Positions 52,148 through 60,394 of a stretch of DNA of 64,000 nt are shown piece after piece. The stretch is from the NCBI RefSeq assembly GCF_902706195.1, contig NZ_CACSJO010000024.1, positions 1 through 64,000 of the forward strand. The letters run 5' to 3'. The stretch is from Novosphingobium sp. 18050 (lineage in GTDB: Bacteria; Pseudomonadota; Alphaproteobacteria; Sphingomonadales; Sphingomonadaceae). Below the pieces are notes generated by a model. The model did not search any database, was not told the DNA's origin, and saw only the letters and a list, made by a program, of their open reading frames with translations. The position numbers and the translations under genes were made by a program. Each line of letters begins with the position of its first letter. Position 1 is the stretch's first letter.

Positions 52148-52277
52148 GACGGCTTTCCGGCGATGCGCGAAGGATGACGACCTGCCAGTTAGGCCCCTCG
52201 TCATGGGGGCGACCTAAGCGCCGCCTTAAATTTTCGTCATGTTCGCACAGAGGCAGGCAGATGGCTGCCGGGGCTGC

Positions 52278-52308
52278 GACAGGCTCGCCCCGAGCGGAAG
52301 CCGGGGCG
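52278..52308. repeat. Short extragenic palindromic repeat
   Basis: The stretch begins GACAGGCTCGCCCCGAGCGG (52278-52297) and forms a 7-bp stem CGCCCCG/CGGGGCG (52286-52292 with 52302-52308). It resembles the dispersed GACAGGCTCAG-type repeats of sphingomonads, recalled from memory. It starts 3 bp past the stop of the small Cys-rich gene and may end its transcript. Confidence 0.45.
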
Positions 52309-52310
52309 GA

Positions 52311-52502
52311 TCAGCCCATCATGCCGGAGCGGAACCAGCGCCGCAGCGAGGGCAGTCGCCGCAACTCGCAGCCGCAGACCCGGCAGCGGCAGCTCTGGAT
52401 GCCCAAGGCGTTCACGACGATCTTCGAAGCCGCAACGTGGCGCTCTGCCGCACAGTCCGCCAGCGTACCCTGCGCCCGCCTGCCCACGCGGTGGAGTGAC
52501 AT
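52311..52502 (-). CDS. Small Cys-rich protein (63 aa)
   Basis: I do not recognise this protein. It has 63 residues, is strongly basic, and carries a tight cysteine cluster near the C-terminus, CRCRVCGC (four Cys in eight residues), followed by ELRRLPSLRRWFRSG. One more Cys sits near residue 17. The cluster suggests metal or Fe-S binding, and the basic tail suggests membrane-surface or nucleic-acid contact. The ribosome site is excellent (AAGGAGA, 5 nt before ATG 52502), better than for most genes here, so it is probably real. It lies 20 bp after the VirJ-like gene, within the MprF operon direction. Confidence 0.65.
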   Translation of the reverse strand: MSLHRVGRRAQGTLADCAAERHVAASKIVVNALGIQSCRCRVCGCELRRLPSLRRWFRSGMMG

Positions 52503-52522
52503 GAAATCTCCTTCGGCCATGC

Positions 52523-53296
52523 TCATAGTCCCGGTACGGCGGCGCGCAGCGCGCCGAGGGTAGTGGCGATCAGACGCGCCGGATCGTGCTTCAGGTAATG
52601 GTCGCCGGGCAGACCGATCACGCGCGCACCGGTGCCCTGGAGCGCCGGGCACAGGCTGTCCTTTTCCTCCAGCCCATGAACACAGACGACCGGCGCCCAG
52701 TCGAGCCCGCGCATCCCCGCCATCGGGAGCGCATCGGGCTTGCCCAGATAGGCGAGGCCACTGGGGTCGGCCCGGAAATAGACGTTGAGCGCGGGCACCG
52801 TGAGGTTGACCGCCGCGATGCGGGCGCGCAGATCCGGCGGCAGGTCGGGCGCGGCGGTGGCTAGGATGTCGGCCCCGTAGGACTGCCCCATCAGCACCAG
52901 CCGCTCGGCCCCCGTCTGCGCCAGAGCGAGGCGAATGGCACCGGCGACCACCGCGTCGGCCTCTGCCCGCGTGCGGTGCTGCGAGAAGACCACGGGCGAA
53001 CTCACCCCCACGACGGGAATGCCCTGCGCGGCGACCGCTTTGGCCACCTCGGCGCCCATGCCGAAGTGAAAGCCCATGTCGCCCGAGAGGAACACCGCCG
53101 CCAGCCGGGGACGGCCCGAAGCCATCCCGCCCGGCGCCGGGAACATGCGTATCGGCGCATAGCCGAGCAAGCGGAGTGCGGGGGCATTGGTCACCGCCAG
53201 GGCCAACGCCACAAGCGCCAGCAGACACAGGAGCAATCGGCGATAAAGGGGGCGGGCCGAAGGGCGGGACGCGGAGAGTGAAGGCGAATGGCTCAT
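52523..53296 (-). CDS. VirJ/AcvB-like alpha/beta-hydrolase, periplasmic
   Basis: Predicted periplasmic lipase-fold protein of 257 aa with an N-terminal membrane anchor or signal (about 20-38). The VirJ domain has VFLSGDMGFHFGMGAEVAKAV, the nucleophile elbow MGQSYGAD (S139), and a catalytic His in GDHYLKHD (H233). Agrobacterium AcvB, which has this domain, acts on lysyl-phosphatidylglycerol and is encoded next to the MprF homolog LpiA. Here the ATG overlaps the mprF stop (ATGA), giving the same pairing. The likely job is hydrolysis of the aminoacyl lipid made by MprF, or turnover of related envelope lipids. Confidence 0.85.
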   Translation of the reverse strand: MSHSPSLSASRPSARPLYRRLLLCLLALVALALAVTNAPALRLLGYAPIRMFPAPGGMASGRPRLAAVFLSGDMGFHFGMGAEVAKAVAAQGIPVVGVSSPVVFSQHRTRAEADAVVAGAIRLALAQTGAERLVLMGQSYGADILATAAPDLPPDLRARIAAVNLTVPALNVYFRADPSGLAYLGKPDALPMAGMRGLDWAPVVCVHGLEEKDSLCPALQGTGARVIGLPGDHYLKHDPARLIATTLGALRAAVPGL

Positions 53297-55944
53297 ACCG
53301 GGAGCATCCTTTCGCGGGAAAATGCCTGAACGATGGCCGGAGGAGAAATCGGCGCGAAACCGGCCGGCGCCGCCTGGGTCGGCGCGGGGCCGCTTCCGAT
53401 CAGGCGCGATACGTCGTGCAGGCCCTGGATCAGGCCGATGCCGTGCGGCCCGGCGACGTAGCGCGGCTCCCAGCGGGGCGCGAACTTCTCCTTGTACCCG
53501 CGCAGCCCGCGAAAGCCGTAGAAGCTCTCGCCATGCCGGAAAACAAGCGCGGCGGCCTTGGCCCAGGCGGGCGCGAGGTGACGCCCGTCGATCCCCGACA
53601 AAGGCACCTGGCCCAAAGTGAAGCGCCGATATCCGCGCGCCTTCGCCCAGACCAGCAGGTTGGCGAAGAGGAAATCCATGGTGCCGCGCGGCGCATCGGC
53701 GCGGTGACGCATGAGGTCGACCGAGGCCTCGGCCTTGTCCTGCGTCAGCCACAGGTTGGCGAAGGCAACGATGCGCCCCTCCACCATGACCAGCGCCATA
53801 TCGAAGTTGCACATGTATTCGCGCTCGAAACTGCCGAGGCTGAAGCCCTTTTCGCGGTGCCCCTTGGCGGCCATCCACTCTGCCGAAACAGCCTCCAGTT
53901 CGTCGAGGATCACCGGCACGGCAGCGGCGGGGACCACACGCAGGGTCGCCCCGGCCTTGGCAGCGACGCGCTCGGATTTGCGCACGCTGCGCAGCTGCGG
54001 CGTGCCCAGTTCGAAAGCGGGGAGGTCGACGATCGCTTCCTCGCCGTATTTCACGATCTGCAGCCCCATGCCGATGGCAAGGTCGAGCGCGGCGGGCGAT
54101 ACTTCGTAAAGCATCAACCGACCCTGCTGGCGGTGCGACAGGTCGCGGATCGCCCAGAGCAATTCGCCCCAGGACTGCTCCGCTCCCACCGGATCACCCA
54201 TGACGACCCAGCTGGATCCCTTGACCTGGTACATTATGAAAGCATCGCGCGCGGCGGAGACGAGGAAGCGCTTGTCGCCGGTCAGTGCCAGCATCGCCTC
54301 GGTGCGACCGCTGGTGGCGAGGATGGCGCGGATCGCCGGCCCGGCTTCCTCCACGCTTTCGCCATGAGGGCGCGAGGCCGATGGCGCGAAGAGACGCCAC
54401 AGCGCAAAGCCCGCCAGGAACACGCTGCAGGCCAGCGCGGCGCGCAAGTAGCGCGGGGCATTGGCCTGCAGCGCGAACTTCCACCACAGATCGTCGTCGT
54501 AGGGAACATGGCGATAGGCGAACATACCGGCCCAGAGCGCCAGCCCGCCGACCATCCCGATCGCCGCCAGCCAGCCGGCGTTCAGCGGTGTCTCGGTCAG
54601 CGCGGTGCGGCGATAAAAGGCGCCGCGCGTCAGCTGGAGCAGTGTTGCAAGGGCGAGGCAGACCCCCGCCTCCTCATAGTCGATGCCCTTGGTCAGCGAG
54701 AAGAAAGCCCCCGCAACCAGCAGCAGCCGCGTCGCCAGGCAGGCTCCGTCTAGCCTGCGGTAAAGCCCCGGAGCCAGCAACAACAGCGCCGTGCCCACGA
54801 GGCTGGCAGCGATGTGGCTCGCCTCGATGAAGGGCAGCGGCAGGAAGTCGGCGAGCAGACCCATACGCGCGTGGATCGCGGGCAACGAGCCCGACAGCAG
54901 CAGCATCCCGCCGCCCAGGAAAGCCGAACAGCTCAGCAGCAGGGGAGAAAGGCTGGTAGCCAGCGTCTGCATCCCGCCGACCAGCTGGGCGAGGCGCCGG
55001 CTGCGGCGGCTTTCGTGCCAGGCCAGCAGCAGCGCCGCGAGTACAAGCGGCAGCAGATAGTAGACGAGGCGATAGGCGATCAGCGCGGCGAAGAGCGTCG
55101 CCCGGTCTCCCGGCACGATGGCAAGGACCACCGCCTCGAACACACCCAGCCCGCCGGGAACGTGGCTTACCAGCGCAACGACGATGCCCAGCGCATAGGC
55201 CAGCACGAAGGCGGGCAGCATGGCGGGATCGGCACCGGGCAGCAATACGAACAGCGCCGCTGCCGCGCAGGAAAGGTCGATGAAGCCAATGCCGGTCTGC
55301 GCCATGATCTGGCCCGGACGCGGTACCGGCAGGCTTACGCCCAGGAACCGGAGCGGACTTTTCAACCGTGCCGCCGCGACTACGAGCCCCGCCATGAAGG
55401 CCACCATCGCCGCTCCGGCAAGGTGGGTGACGCCGGCGCCAAGCGACACACCGAACAGTTCCAGCCCGCCCGAATGAACCACCATGGCCACGCCCGCGAT
55501 GGTTATGACCCCGGCCCAGAAATTGCCCGCCGCCAACGCCACCACCCGCGCGACATCGGGCCCATCGAGCCCCGCCGCGACGTAGATGCGGTAACGCGCC
55601 GAGCCGCCGGTCAGCAGCGAGAGGCCGAGATTGTGACTGAGAGTATAGCTGGTGAACGAGGCCAGCGCCGCCGTCCGCCAGGGCAGTGGCCGCCCGACGA
55701 TGCGCAGCGCAAGGTAGTCGTAAAACGTCAGTGCAAAATAGCTTGCGGCGGTAAACGCCAGCGCCAACACGATCTGCGTGGACGTCAGGGCATGAACGGC
55801 AGCGCGGACCTGCGAATAGCGGATCTGGTGTGTCAGGGCATCAAGCGCGGCAAAGCCGAGCGCGATGACCGCCAGCACCACGCCCAGCGTAACCAGCCGC
55901 TGGCGCCGTTCGATCAGGGCAAGAAGGGCGCGCAAGGGTTTCAT
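53293..55944 (-). CDS. mprF: MprF-type aminoacyl-phosphatidylglycerol synthase/flippase
   Basis: Integral membrane protein of 883 aa. The N-terminal two thirds is a multi-TM flippase domain (SYTLSHNLGLSLLTGGSARYRIY, SHVPGGLGVFEAVVLAIVPG). The C-terminal GNAT-like DUF2156 domain (about 560-870) transfers an amino acid from aminoacyl-tRNA to phosphatidylglycerol. It has SSWVVMGDPVGAEQSW, WMAAKGHREKGFSLGSF, FANLWLT, DLMRHRADAPRGTMDFLF, and GYKEKFAPRWEPRYVA. Both stops and starts overlap its neighbours (ATGA at 55944 and 53296), so DUF2147-mprF-virJ form a coupled operon. Lysine or alanine specificity cannot be read. Function: positive surface charge, resistance to cationic peptides and acid. Confidence 0.93.
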   Translation of the reverse strand: MKPLRALLALIERRQRLVTLGVVLAVIALGFAALDALTHQIRYSQVRAAVHALTSTQIVLALAFTAASYFALTFYDYLALRIVGRPLPWRTAALASFTSYTLSHNLGLSLLTGGSARYRIYVAAGLDGPDVARVVALAAGNFWAGVITIAGVAMVVHSGGLELFGVSLGAGVTHLAGAAMVAFMAGLVVAAARLKSPLRFLGVSLPVPRPGQIMAQTGIGFIDLSCAAAALFVLLPGADPAMLPAFVLAYALGIVVALVSHVPGGLGVFEAVVLAIVPGDRATLFAALIAYRLVYYLLPLVLAALLLAWHESRRSRRLAQLVGGMQTLATSLSPLLLSCSAFLGGGMLLLSGSLPAIHARMGLLADFLPLPFIEASHIAASLVGTALLLLAPGLYRRLDGACLATRLLLVAGAFFSLTKGIDYEEAGVCLALATLLQLTRGAFYRRTALTETPLNAGWLAAIGMVGGLALWAGMFAYRHVPYDDDLWWKFALQANAPRYLRAALACSVFLAGFALWRLFAPSASRPHGESVEEAGPAIRAILATSGRTEAMLALTGDKRFLVSAARDAFIMYQVKGSSWVVMGDPVGAEQSWGELLWAIRDLSHRQQGRLMLYEVSPAALDLAIGMGLQIVKYGEEAIVDLPAFELGTPQLRSVRKSERVAAKAGATLRVVPAAAVPVILDELEAVSAEWMAAKGHREKGFSLGSFEREYMCNFDMALVMVEGRIVAFANLWLTQDKAEASVDLMRHRADAPRGTMDFLFANLLVWAKARGYRRFTLGQVPLSGIDGRHLAPAWAKAAALVFRHGESFYGFRGLRGYKEKFAPRWEPRYVAGPHGIGLIQGLHDVSRLIGSGPAPTQAAPAGFAPISPPAIVQAFSRERMLPV

Positions 55945-56387
55945 GCCGGCACTTGCCCGATGCGGGTCCAGACCTGCGACTTGCACAGCAGTCCGCCCAG
56001 GATGCAGCCCTTGACCCTCAGTTGCGTAGGCGAAAGCTGGTCGATCTCGGAAGCGAAGTGGCGGCCCATGTCGGGCACGAAGACGGTGCCGCTCCAGGTG
56101 CCATGGCCGCGAAAGCGGTAGTCCTCGAGGATTTCGGTGCCGAGAAGGCGAGGTACGTCGCTATCACGCGCATCGGCCCGAGCCTGGTTGCTCGCCCAGA
56201 CAATCTGTCCGCAAAGGCTCTGCGAGCGATTCTGGATACTGTTCGGGCCGCAGGCGTCGGTATGTACGGCGACGGTGTGTTTCGGGTTCAGCCAGATGCC
56301 TTCGGCATCGGCCGCCACATGTCCCTCGCGTGCGAAGGCAGGCGAGGCCATCGCGACGAGGGAGGGGATGAGCAAGGCATAACGCAT
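55941..56387 (-). CDS. DUF2147 family periplasmic protein
   Basis: Exported protein of 148 aa with a signal peptide (about 1-19, SPAFA). The DUF2147 body begins EGIWLNPKHTVAVHTDACG and contains LCGQIVWASNQARADARD, LLGTEILEDYRFRGHGTWSGTVFVPDMGRHF and LRVKGCILGGLLCKSQVWTRI. Cysteines at both ends suggest a disulfide. The family is small, beta-rich and of unknown function. The ATG at 56387 follows ACGGAG. It is the first gene of the coupled operon with mprF and the VirJ-like gene, so a link with envelope lipid or surface-charge homeostasis is inferred. Confidence 0.85.
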   Translation of the reverse strand: MRYALLIPSLVAMASPAFAREGHVAADAEGIWLNPKHTVAVHTDACGPNSIQNRSQSLCGQIVWASNQARADARDSDVPRLLGTEILEDYRFRGHGTWSGTVFVPDMGRHFASEIDQLSPTQLRVKGCILGGLLCKSQVWTRIGQVPA

Positions 56388-56583
56388 GACGGACTCCGTG
56401 GGGTTACCATCGCAGTACGCATGCCCGGATTGCACCAGCCTCACGGGCAGATGAAATATCGGCAATGTCAGGGCAACAGGCTGAAGCAGGAGACCGCCGA
56501 GAAGAGGTTTCTCTCTCGCCCCTCCCGCAGCTCGTACCAATCAAAACAGGCAGCGCAGCATGAGCGCTATTCAGCTATGTCTT

Positions 56584-58194
56584 TCAAACGGCACTCATCG
56601 TCTGATCCACGGCCCTGGGACATAGCACGCGGAAATGCGCCCCCTGCGGCGAGCGCAGCAGTTCCAGCACGCCTCCATAGGCATCGAGCAGCGAGCGGGC
56701 GATGGCGAGCCCGAGCCCGGTGCCGCCTTCCTCACGCTTGCTGGTGAAGAAGGGGGCGAACACGCGCTCCCGGTCGCTCTCCGGAATGCCCGGCCCATCG
56801 TCGACAAGGTCGATGCGCACCCAGTCGTCATCCTGCACCGTCAGCGTCACTTCCAGCCGGGAGGCACCCGCCTGCCGGGCGTTCTCGGCCAGCGTGGTCA
56901 GCACTGCCTCCAGCGCGCCGGGGTCCATCGCAACCGCGGGGACCAGCGTCGAGGATGCTTCGGACAGCGCAAGGTTCACGCGGAACCGGTCCCGCGTCAT
57001 GGCATCGGCCATGGAGGCAAGGATACCGTGCACCGGGGCGCTGGCATCGGGCTCTTTCACAAGGACGTCGGCCCGCGCCAGTTCCATCAGCCGTCCCACG
57101 AGGCGGGAGAGGCGCCGCGCATCGGCGCCCATGTTGGCGAGGAAACGCTCGCGGTCGGCCGAGGCCATGTCGTCGCCGTGGTCCTGCAGCAGTTCGATGG
57201 CGCCCGACATCGCGGCCAGTGGGGTCTTGAACTCATGGCTGACCGAGGCGGCGAAATCGCGCAAGTAGCGCGAGCGTTTCTCGATGCTGTCGGCCATCTG
57301 CTCGAAATCGTGGAACAGGGCCCTGATCTCCACCACCTGCAAGGACGACTGCCGCGCCGCGACCCGCCGGCCCGAGGCCAGTTCACGCGTCGCCTGGCTA
57401 AGCCGCTCTACCGGGCGCACGATTGCGCGCGACAGCACCGCCGTCAGCGCGAACAGCAGCCCCAGGATCACCACCCCGCCCAGCGCGATCTTGCCCCGGT
57501 CCTCGTAGATACCGAGGAACAGCGCGCGCGGCGAGCGCGACAGCAGCAGCACCCCCACCACCTTGCCATCGACCATGATCGGGCGCGCATGGTGCAGGCG
57601 GATCTGCGCCGCCCGGCTCAGCCATTCCAGCGGATAGCGGCGCACGTAGCCTTCGTTCTTGCGCAGCACCGTCACCGCGCTGCCGCCCAGCGCGATGCGC
57701 ACTTCCGGCAGCATGGCAAAACTGCGCCCGCCGGCCTGCCCGTTGAGCAGTACACCGTGCCGGTCGAGCATCAGGATCGCGGCGAGCGTCGTCACCTTGG
57801 TTTCCCGGAACGCAGGCATCATCTGGCGGGCCAGCACCAGCGCCGCCGGGTCCGGCAGCCTGCTGGTGATGGCCGCGCGCGGGCGGGGCGGCAGGATCGG
57901 GGAGGAACGCAAGTCCACCTCGGTCTTGCGCTCGTGATAGCGCTGCGTGTCTTCCAGCGGCACCGCCTGCATCGGAATGCCCCGCGCCACGATCGCGGCG
58001 CTGGCGGCCAGCGCTGCGCCCTGAGCTACCAGTTCCGCCTCGGTTCGCCGCACCAGCGCGTTTTCGTAAACCCGCAGGAAAATCGCGCCGAGACCGGGCA
58101 AGGCCGCCACGAACAACAGCGTGCCCAACAAAAACGTGCGCAGGCGCAGGACCGGCCAGACCCGGCCGACCAGGCCCTTGAGCCGAGAAATCAT
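56584..58194 (-). CDS. Sensor histidine kinase with large periplasmic domain
   Basis: Membrane sensor kinase of 536 aa. TM1 is about 20-42. The extracytoplasmic domain (about 43-235) ends in a Cache-like AARPIMVDGKVVGVLLLSRSP segment. TM2 (VVILGLLFALTAVLS) leads to HAMP, HisKA with FAASVSHEFKTPLAAMSG (H320) and HATPase with TLAENARQAG, DDGPGIPESD and GGTGLGLAI. The frame continues open upstream, but ATG 58194 overlaps the regulator stop (ATGA) and precedes a proper TM helix. It is co-transcribed with the regulator. It lies 197 bp upstream of the DUF2147-mprF operon on the same strand, a possible target. Confidence 0.92.
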   Translation of the reverse strand: MISRLKGLVGRVWPVLRLRTFLLGTLLFVAALPGLGAIFLRVYENALVRRTEAELVAQGAALAASAAIVARGIPMQAVPLEDTQRYHERKTEVDLRSSPILPPRPRAAITSRLPDPAALVLARQMMPAFRETKVTTLAAILMLDRHGVLLNGQAGGRSFAMLPEVRIALGGSAVTVLRKNEGYVRRYPLEWLSRAAQIRLHHARPIMVDGKVVGVLLLSRSPRALFLGIYEDRGKIALGGVVILGLLFALTAVLSRAIVRPVERLSQATRELASGRRVAARQSSLQVVEIRALFHDFEQMADSIEKRSRYLRDFAASVSHEFKTPLAAMSGAIELLQDHGDDMASADRERFLANMGADARRLSRLVGRLMELARADVLVKEPDASAPVHGILASMADAMTRDRFRVNLALSEASSTLVPAVAMDPGALEAVLTTLAENARQAGASRLEVTLTVQDDDWVRIDLVDDGPGIPESDRERVFAPFFTSKREEGGTGLGLAIARSLLDAYGGVLELLRSPQGAHFRVLCPRAVDQTMSAV

Positions 58195-58940
58195 GAAGCG
58201 GCCGCCGCTCCGGCACAAGCGCCCAGCCGGTAGCCGATCCCGGCGCGCGTCTCGATCACGTCGCCGCCGCCCACATCGGCGAACTTGCGCCGCAGGTTGC
58301 GCACATGGCTGTCCACGGTTCGATCCGTCATCGCAAAGCCGGGCCCGCGGAAACGGTCGATCATCTGGTCGCGTGAAAATATGCGCGCCGGCGCCTCCAG
58401 TAGAGTGCGCAGAATGGTGAACTCGGTCGCGGTCAGGCTCACCTCCTGCCCTTGCCACTGCGCGGTCCAGCTTTCGGGATCGAGGCTGAGCAGCCCCTGG
58501 CGCAGCACCCCGGCGTTTTGCGCCGCCTCCGGTTTTTCGGGCTCCGCGCCGGCTTGCGCAGGCCGGGCGCCGGTGCGCCGCAGGATCGCCGCAGCGCGCG
58601 CCACCACCTCACGCGGGGAGAACGGCTTCACCACATAATCGTCGCCGCCCAGTTCGATACCGAGCACGCGGTCGCTCTCGTCATCGCGCGAGGAGAGGAA
58701 GAAGATCGGCACGTCACTGCCCGCCCGCAGGCGGCGGCATACTTCCAGCCCGTCCATGCGCGGCATATTGATGTCGAGAATGACGAGGTCGGGGCCGTGG
58801 CCCTCCACCTTTTCCAGTGCTTCCTCGCCATCACCGGCTTCGATCGTGGCGAACCCCGCCTTGGTGAAGGCGAAGACCAGAAGCTGGCGTATGTGAGGGT
58901 CGTCGTCGACGATCAGGATCGTGGCAGGCATGGGCCCCAT
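58191..58940 (-). CDS. OmpR-family response regulator
   Basis: Transcription factor of 249 aa. The receiver domain has TILIVDDDPHIRQLL, phosphoacceptor D56 in VILDINMPRMDG, LSSRDDE and the conserved Lys in YVVKPFSPRE. A linker rich in Ala/Glu/Pro (about 125-145) leads to the winged-helix domain (VSLTATEFTILRTLLEAPARIFSRDQMIDRF, RTVDSHVRNLRRKFA). ATG 58940 is preferred because GGGAG lies 6 nt upstream. ATG 58946 is too close to that site, and ATG 58931 is possible. It overlaps the kinase gene. Confidence 0.92.
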   Translation of the reverse strand: MGPMPATILIVDDDPHIRQLLVFAFTKAGFATIEAGDGEEALEKVEGHGPDLVILDINMPRMDGLEVCRRLRAGSDVPIFFLSSRDDESDRVLGIELGGDDYVVKPFSPREVVARAAAILRRTGARPAQAGAEPEKPEAAQNAGVLRQGLLSLDPESWTAQWQGQEVSLTATEFTILRTLLEAPARIFSRDQMIDRFRGPGFAMTDRTVDSHVRNLRRKFADVGGGDVIETRAGIGYRLGACAGAAAAS

Positions 58941-58993
58941 GATCATCTCCCGCTCGCTCCTGTCAATGCGGAGGGCGGGAGGGAGAGGAAGAA

Positions 58994-59021
58994 CGTCGTC
59001 CCCGCCTGGGCGGGGACGACG
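58994..59021. terminator. Perfect 12-bp hairpin after the aldehyde reductase gene
   Basis: CGTCGTCCCCGC (58994-59005) and GCGGGGACGACG (59010-59021) enclose a 4-nt loop, 26 bp past the reductase stop. On the minus strand it is followed by TTCTTCC. It is probably the reductase terminator and also looks like a sphingomonad extragenic palindrome. Confidence 0.6.
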
Positions 59022-59047
59022 GTATCATCACGGGAAGCGTGGCAGCC

Positions 59048-60112
59048 TCAGGCCGCCACGTCCTTCGCCAGCGAGGCGCTGTCGATCACGAAGCGATAGC
59101 GCACGTCGCTGCGGAGCATGCGGTCGTACGCTTCATCGATCTGCTGCATTTCGATCATCTCGACGTCCGAGACGATCCCGTGCTCGGCGCAGAAATCGAG
59201 CATTTCCTGCGTTTCGGCGATGCCGCCGATCAGCGAGCCGGCGATGGTCTTGCGGCCAAAGATCAGGCCGCCGACGTTGGGAGTCGGGTGCGGCTGGTCG
59301 GGAACGCCCAGCAGGACCAGCGTACCGTCCCGGTGCAGCAGGTTGACGTAAGTGTCGAGGCTATGACTTGCCGCGACCGTGTCGATGATCAGGTCGAAGC
59401 TGCCGGCATGAGCCGCCATCTCGTCCTCATCGCGCGAGACGACTGCTTCATCGGCACCGAGATCCTTGGCATCCTGCCGTTTGGCAGGGGTTGAGGTAAA
59501 CGCGACGACATGCGCTCCCATGGCATGGGCGATCTTGATAGCCATGTGACCCAGACCGCCGATGCCGACGACACCGACCTTCTTGCCGGGGCCCGCATTC
59601 CAGTGGCGCAGCGGCGAGTACGTGGTGATGCCCGCGCAGAGCAGGGGCGCAACGGCGGCGAGCTGTTCCTTGGGGTGGCTGATGGTCAGGACGAAATGTT
59701 CGTCGACGACGATCGCCTGCGAATAGCCGCCCAGCGTATGACCGGGCGCGTCCGGGCTGGGCGCGCCGTAAGTGCCGGTCCAGCCGTTGGTGCAATAGTT
59801 CTCAAGGTCTTCCTTGCACGAACCGCAATGGCCGCAGCTGTCGACGAGGCAGCCGACGCCAACAATGTCGCCCACCTTGAAGCGCGTCACTTCGGCGCCC
59901 ACGGCGCTGACGGTGCCGACGATCTCGTGGCCCGGTACGCAAGGGTAAAGCGTCTCGCCCCATTCTCCTCGGGCGGTGTGCAGGTCCGAGTGGCAAACGC
60001 CGCAATAGGTGATGTCGATCGCGACGTCGCGCGGGCCGGTGTCGCGGCGCTCGATCAGCAGTGGTTCGAGCGGACGGGCATTGGCGGAGACGCCATAGGC
60101 TTTGACTTGCAT
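59048..60112 (-). CDS. yahK: YahK-type zinc-dependent NADPH aldehyde reductase
   Basis: Cinnamyl-alcohol-dehydrogenase-like medium-chain reductase of 354 aa that reduces a wide range of aldehydes. Catalytic zinc ligands are C37 in CGVCHSDLH, and H/E in PGHEIVG. The structural zinc cysteines cluster in CGHCGSCKEDLENYC, and the cofactor motif is GIGGLGHMA. Long stretches (HTLGGYSQAIVV, HPKEQLAAVAPLLCAGITTYSPLRHW, GGIAETQEMLDFCAEHGIV) coincide with E. coli YahK from memory. GAGG precedes ATG 60112. It is monocistronic with a perfect palindrome 110 bp upstream. Likely role: aldehyde detoxification. Confidence 0.93.
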   Translation of the reverse strand: MQVKAYGVSANARPLEPLLIERRDTGPRDVAIDITYCGVCHSDLHTARGEWGETLYPCVPGHEIVGTVSAVGAEVTRFKVGDIVGVGCLVDSCGHCGSCKEDLENYCTNGWTGTYGAPSPDAPGHTLGGYSQAIVVDEHFVLTISHPKEQLAAVAPLLCAGITTYSPLRHWNAGPGKKVGVVGIGGLGHMAIKIAHAMGAHVVAFTSTPAKRQDAKDLGADEAVVSRDEDEMAAHAGSFDLIIDTVAASHSLDTYVNLLHRDGTLVLLGVPDQPHPTPNVGGLIFGRKTIAGSLIGGIAETQEMLDFCAEHGIVSDVEMIEMQQIDEAYDRMLRSDVRYRFVIDSASLAKDVAA

Positions 60113-60222
60113 GGTTGATCCTCGGGAGATGGCTATGAAGGATGGCTCGGCGGTAGGCGTGTTGCACTTGCGAGATAGGGTATCGACACCGCCATGATCA
60201 GGCCACCAGTGTTTCACGCAGC

Positions 60223-60239
60223 GATGAGCAATGCTCATC
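60223..60239. promoter_or_regulatory. 17-bp palindrome upstream of the aldehyde reductase gene
   Basis: GATGAGC-AAT-GCTCATC is a perfect 7+3+7 palindrome about 110 bp before the reductase ATG, in the 282-bp gap that holds no gene. It is an operator candidate; no regulator gene is adjacent. Confidence 0.4.
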
Positions 60240-60394
60240 ATCGACCTTACGCGTGCCGTTCAGCCCGCAGATATGCCCTCATCCGCCGCGCGCTACCTGC
60301 CTTGATTGCGGATTTTCGGCATGCGGCAGCGCCCCCCGTCGAAGAGGACGCCGCGCTCGCTGTTCGACCGGGCCTGCCGTCAAAAACGGCCCAG

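Noticed and set aside
60376..60390. A terminator after the GGDEF-EAL gene
   Set aside because: GCCGT/ACGGC forms only a 5-bp stem and no T-run follows on the minus strand.
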